A stretch of DNA of 64,000 bases from Kocuria soli (GTDB taxonomy: Bacteria > Actinomycetota > Actinomycetes > Actinomycetales > Micrococcaceae). The translations under genes and the position numbers were made by a program. The stretch spans positions 248,001-312,000 of the forward strand of contig NZ_RKMF01000001.1 in NCBI RefSeq assembly GCF_003797835.1, read 5' to 3'. The notes beneath the pieces were generated by a model. It was not told the DNA's origin, searched no databases, and saw only the letters and a program-made list of their open reading frames with translations. Shown piece by piece: positions 61,867-64,000 of this stretch (positions within the stretch are counted from its first letter, which is position 1; each line of letters begins with the position of its first letter).

Positions 61867-63117
61867 GTGCGCATTCTCAGCCGTTCGTCGGCACCGGCAG
61901 TACCCGACGACGACGATTCGTTGATCCGCCCCTGGCACCAGGGCGCGATCACCCCGCCGCGCCTCTTGCTGGCCCTCAAGGCCGCGACCGCCTGCACCAT
62001 CGCGTGGGTCGTGGCTCCGTACATGCCAGGGGTCGTGGCCGAGTACCCGTTCTACGCCCCGCTGGGCGCTCTCTCCGTCATGTACCCCACGTTGCTGGGT
62101 TCGATGCGCACGGGCTTGCAGACGATCATCGGTCTGGCGTTGGGCATGGCCCTCGCGTTGATCGTCCTGGTGACGGATCTGAACACGATCATCACGTTGT
62201 TCATCGTGATCGCACTGGGCACCATCCTGGCGGGGGTGCGCAAACTGGGGGTGGGCGCCGACTACATCCCCATGACGGCATTGTTCGTCCTGGTGATCGG
62301 CGGTCCGAACGCCGACGCGTACTCGATGGGCTACCTGGTGCAGATGACCACGGGCGCCCTGATCGGACTGGCGGTGCACCTGTTGGTGGCACCACCGGTG
62401 GACATCCGTTCGGCGTCGCTCGAGCTCGGCCGCGCGGAGAAGCTGCTCATGCACTACCTGCGCGACGTGGCCACGGAGGTCCGCGCGCCGGGTTCGACCA
62501 CGCGCCGGGACTGGCTCGAGATCAACCAGCAGCTCGCGCAGATGACCATGGAGGTGCGCGGGATCGTCCAGGAGCAGGCCACGGCCATGAAGGGCAACCC
62601 GCGCATGCTCCTGCCGAACAGCAAGAACCAGGACCCCGGGCTGGCCCGCCTGCTGCGCGTGGAACACGTCGCGTTCTACATGCGCAACCTCACGGACGTG
62701 CTGCGTCGGCTCTTCGCCACGGATGGTTCGCACATGGTGGTGCCCGCGGAGGTGTCCAAGGAGCTCGAACGCGCCCTGCGCGCCGTCGCCGAAGTCATGC
62801 GCGTGGCCTGGCGAGTGGACACGGCCTCACTCACCGCGTTGACCACCGCACTCACGATCGTCCCGTTGAACCTCGACGACGAGGAGAAGGACGAGGTCGC
62901 CATACTGGCCAAGCGCGCCCGTTCGCGGATCGCTGATCTCTCCGACCAGCTGGAGAACCTGGAGATGCGCAACACCTGGGACCACTGGTGGCTGGTCGCC
63001 GTGAGCACTGACCTGGAACGCATCCTCCAGACCGTCACCACCCACGGCGCCTCCAACCCGCCACCGCCGGCCAGACGGACGAAGGTCAGGGCACTGCCCC
63101 TCCCCATCCGGCGCTGA
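61867..63117 (+). CDS. FUSC-like/aromatic-acid exporter family membrane protein
   Basis: A 416-aa protein. The N-terminal half has about six hydrophobic helices beginning with PPRLLLALKAATACTIAWVV and YPFYAPLGALSVMYPTLLGS, the pattern of the FUSC/ArAE exporter superfamily. The C-terminal ~230 residues are helical and cytoplasmic (TRRDWLEINQQLAQMTMEVR onward). The substrate is unknown. GTG 61867 follows AAGGAG. No partner gene is adjacent. Confidence 0.78.
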   Translation: MRILSRSSAPAVPDDDDSLIRPWHQGAITPPRLLLALKAATACTIAWVVAPYMPGVVAEYPFYAPLGALSVMYPTLLGSMRTGLQTIIGLALGMALALIVLVTDLNTIITLFIVIALGTILAGVRKLGVGADYIPMTALFVLVIGGPNADAYSMGYLVQMTTGALIGLAVHLLVAPPVDIRSASLELGRAEKLLMHYLRDVATEVRAPGSTTRRDWLEINQQLAQMTMEVRGIVQEQATAMKGNPRMLLPNSKNQDPGLARLLRVEHVAFYMRNLTDVLRRLFATDGSHMVVPAEVSKELERALRAVAEVMRVAWRVDTASLTALTTALTIVPLNLDDEEKDEVAILAKRARSRIADLSDQLENLEMRNTWDHWWLVAVSTDLERILQTVTTHGASNPPPPARRTKVRALPLPIRR

Positions 63118-63173
63118 CTCCTCGGGTACTCGGGCTAGGCTTCATTGCACTGCCCGCCCCCAGGAGGCCCCCC

Positions 63174-64000
63174 TTGACCACGTACCGTTCACCCTTCCCT
63201 GGCCTCGACGCGCCCGCGTCCGGCCCGGGCGGTGCACCGGAGGGACTCAAGCCCATCTGGATCGAGCACCCGGATCTGGAAGCCATGGGCCGCAGAGGCT
63301 TCCGGCGCTTCCGCAACGAATTCGACCGGGAACCCGAGGGGATCTGGATGGCCCCGGGCCGCGCGAACCTCAACGGCGAGCACATCGACTTCCTGGGCGG
63401 CCGTTGCCTCCCCATGGCGCTGCCCTACGGGACGCTGGTGGCCGCGGCGCCGCGAACGGACGGGCTGCTGCGGATGCGCACGCTGGAGCCCACCCTGGAT
63501 TCAGGGATCGTGGAGGTCCCGGTCGATTCGATCGTACCCGGTACACCGGAAGGGTGGACCGGGTACGTGGCCGGGGCCCTCTGGGCGCTGCGCATTGCCG
63601 CCGAGAGTCATCCGGAGCTCGCCGTTCCCGAGAACTTCGGTGCAGATCTGCTGATCCGCTCCACTTTGCCCGTGGGAGGTGGGCTGTCCTCCTCCGCCGC
63701 GCTCGAATGCGCGGCCATCCTGGCTTTCGTGGGCATGATCACGGGACCCCGGGACCTGGACGACGACACCCGGGCCGTCCTGGCCCACGCGTGCATGATG
63801 GCCGAGGTCCAGGTGGTCGGGGCGGCCACGGGTGGGCTGGACCAGACCGCCAGTCTGCGCTCCCTGCCCGGCCACGTCCTCTCCCTGGACTGCCGGGACT
63901 TCTCAATCACCCACCACCCGATCGCGCCCCTGGTCGAAGGTCATCGTCTGGTCGGCGTGGACACCAGCACCCCGCACTGGCTGGGCGGCGACGACTTCAG
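63174..64000 (+). CDS. Galactokinase-like GHMP kinase, 5' part
   Basis: The open frame starts at TTG 63174 (AGGAGG six bases upstream) and runs off the window with at least 275 codons. APGRANLNGEHIDFLGG near residue 60-76 is a variant of the galactokinase signature GRxNLIGEHxDY, and LPVGGGLSSSAALE is the GHMP ATP-binding motif. GGLDQTASL replaces the usual CGIMDQ active-site region but keeps the catalytic Asp. It may be a true galactokinase or a related sugar kinase; the altered signature lowers certainty. No gal genes are visible in the window. Confidence 0.75.
   Translation, partial: MTTYRSPFPGLDAPASGPGGAPEGLKPIWIEHPDLEAMGRRGFRRFRNEFDREPEGIWMAPGRANLNGEHIDFLGGRCLPMALPYGTLVAAAPRTDGLLRMRTLEPTLDSGIVEVPVDSIVPGTPEGWTGYVAGALWALRIAAESHPELAVPENFGADLLIRSTLPVGGGLSSSAALECAAILAFVGMITGPRDLDDDTRAVLAHACMMAEVQVVGAATGGLDQTASLRSLPGHVLSLDCRDFSITHHPIAPLVEGHRLVGVDTSTPHWLGGDDF

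Noticed and set aside
1-64000. tRNA, rRNA, CRISPR arrays, insertion sequences, phage genes
   Set aside because: Looked for TpsiC-arm patterns, repeat-spacer arrays, transposase or integrase motifs and terminal repeats by eye; none was convincing. A tRNAscan or ISfinder search would settle it.

Overview
The window is a high-GC, gene-dense chromosomal segment from an actinobacterium. Gene content and style (GTG/TTG starts, GTGA/ATGA overlaps, an actinobacterial paa catabolon, a bkd operon beside an Lrp-type gene, a DUF3151 gene) fit Micrococcales, probably Micrococcaceae; the genus is not resolved. No rRNA, tRNA, CRISPR, insertion sequence or prophage was recognised. Most genes are metabolic, and many convergent pairs are separated by long GC-rich hairpins.

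Layout. 0-8.6 kb: end of sdhC, then sdhA and sdhB, a dicarboxylate transporter, a small HTH protein, a GT39-like membrane glycosyltransferase, and a second sdhC-sdhB pair with no sdhA beside it. 8.7-19.4 kb: a small membrane protein, an AGCS symporter, ilvD, two tandem paralogous membrane proteins, an FGGY kinase, a TetR regulator and an APC permease. 19.4-22 kb: a SAM riboswitch followed by two core-MetE-like paralogues, the second broken by one extra G. 22-44 kb: an aromatic/branched-chain acid catabolic island. It holds an MHS transporter, paaJ-F-H, the bkd E1alpha/E1beta/E2 operon with a divergent Lrp-type gene, paaZ, a P450, a TetR regulator (probable PaaR), paaK-paaI, paaABCDE-paaG and two more hotdog thioesterases. 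Five copies of one 19-bp operator motif precede the transporter, paaJ, paaZ, paaI and paaA, which ties the scattered units into one likely regulon.

44-50 kb: a flavin reductase gene with an in-frame amber codon, an M13 peptidase, a VOC protein, two DUF202 proteins and a LysP-like permease. 50-56.1 kb: a compact locus of two small membrane proteins, an M50-like metalloprotease, an ABC ATPase and permease, a NarL-type response regulator, a 50-aa secreted peptide and a sensor kinase. Its gene content resembles peptide production/export/immunity loci and it is the best candidate here for an undescribed system. 56.1-64 kb: purA, a second SAM riboswitch upstream of metF and metE joined in one open frame, a DUF3151 gene, a FUSC-like membrane protein and the start of a galactokinase-like gene.

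How the genes fit together: phenylacetate is activated by PaaK, epoxidised by PaaABC(D)E, isomerised by PaaG, ring-opened and oxidised by PaaZ, and degraded by PaaJ/F/H to acetyl-CoA and succinyl-CoA. Succinyl-CoA drains through succinate to the SDH complex encoded at the left edge. The two SAM riboswitches place both metE-type loci under S-adenosylmethionine control.
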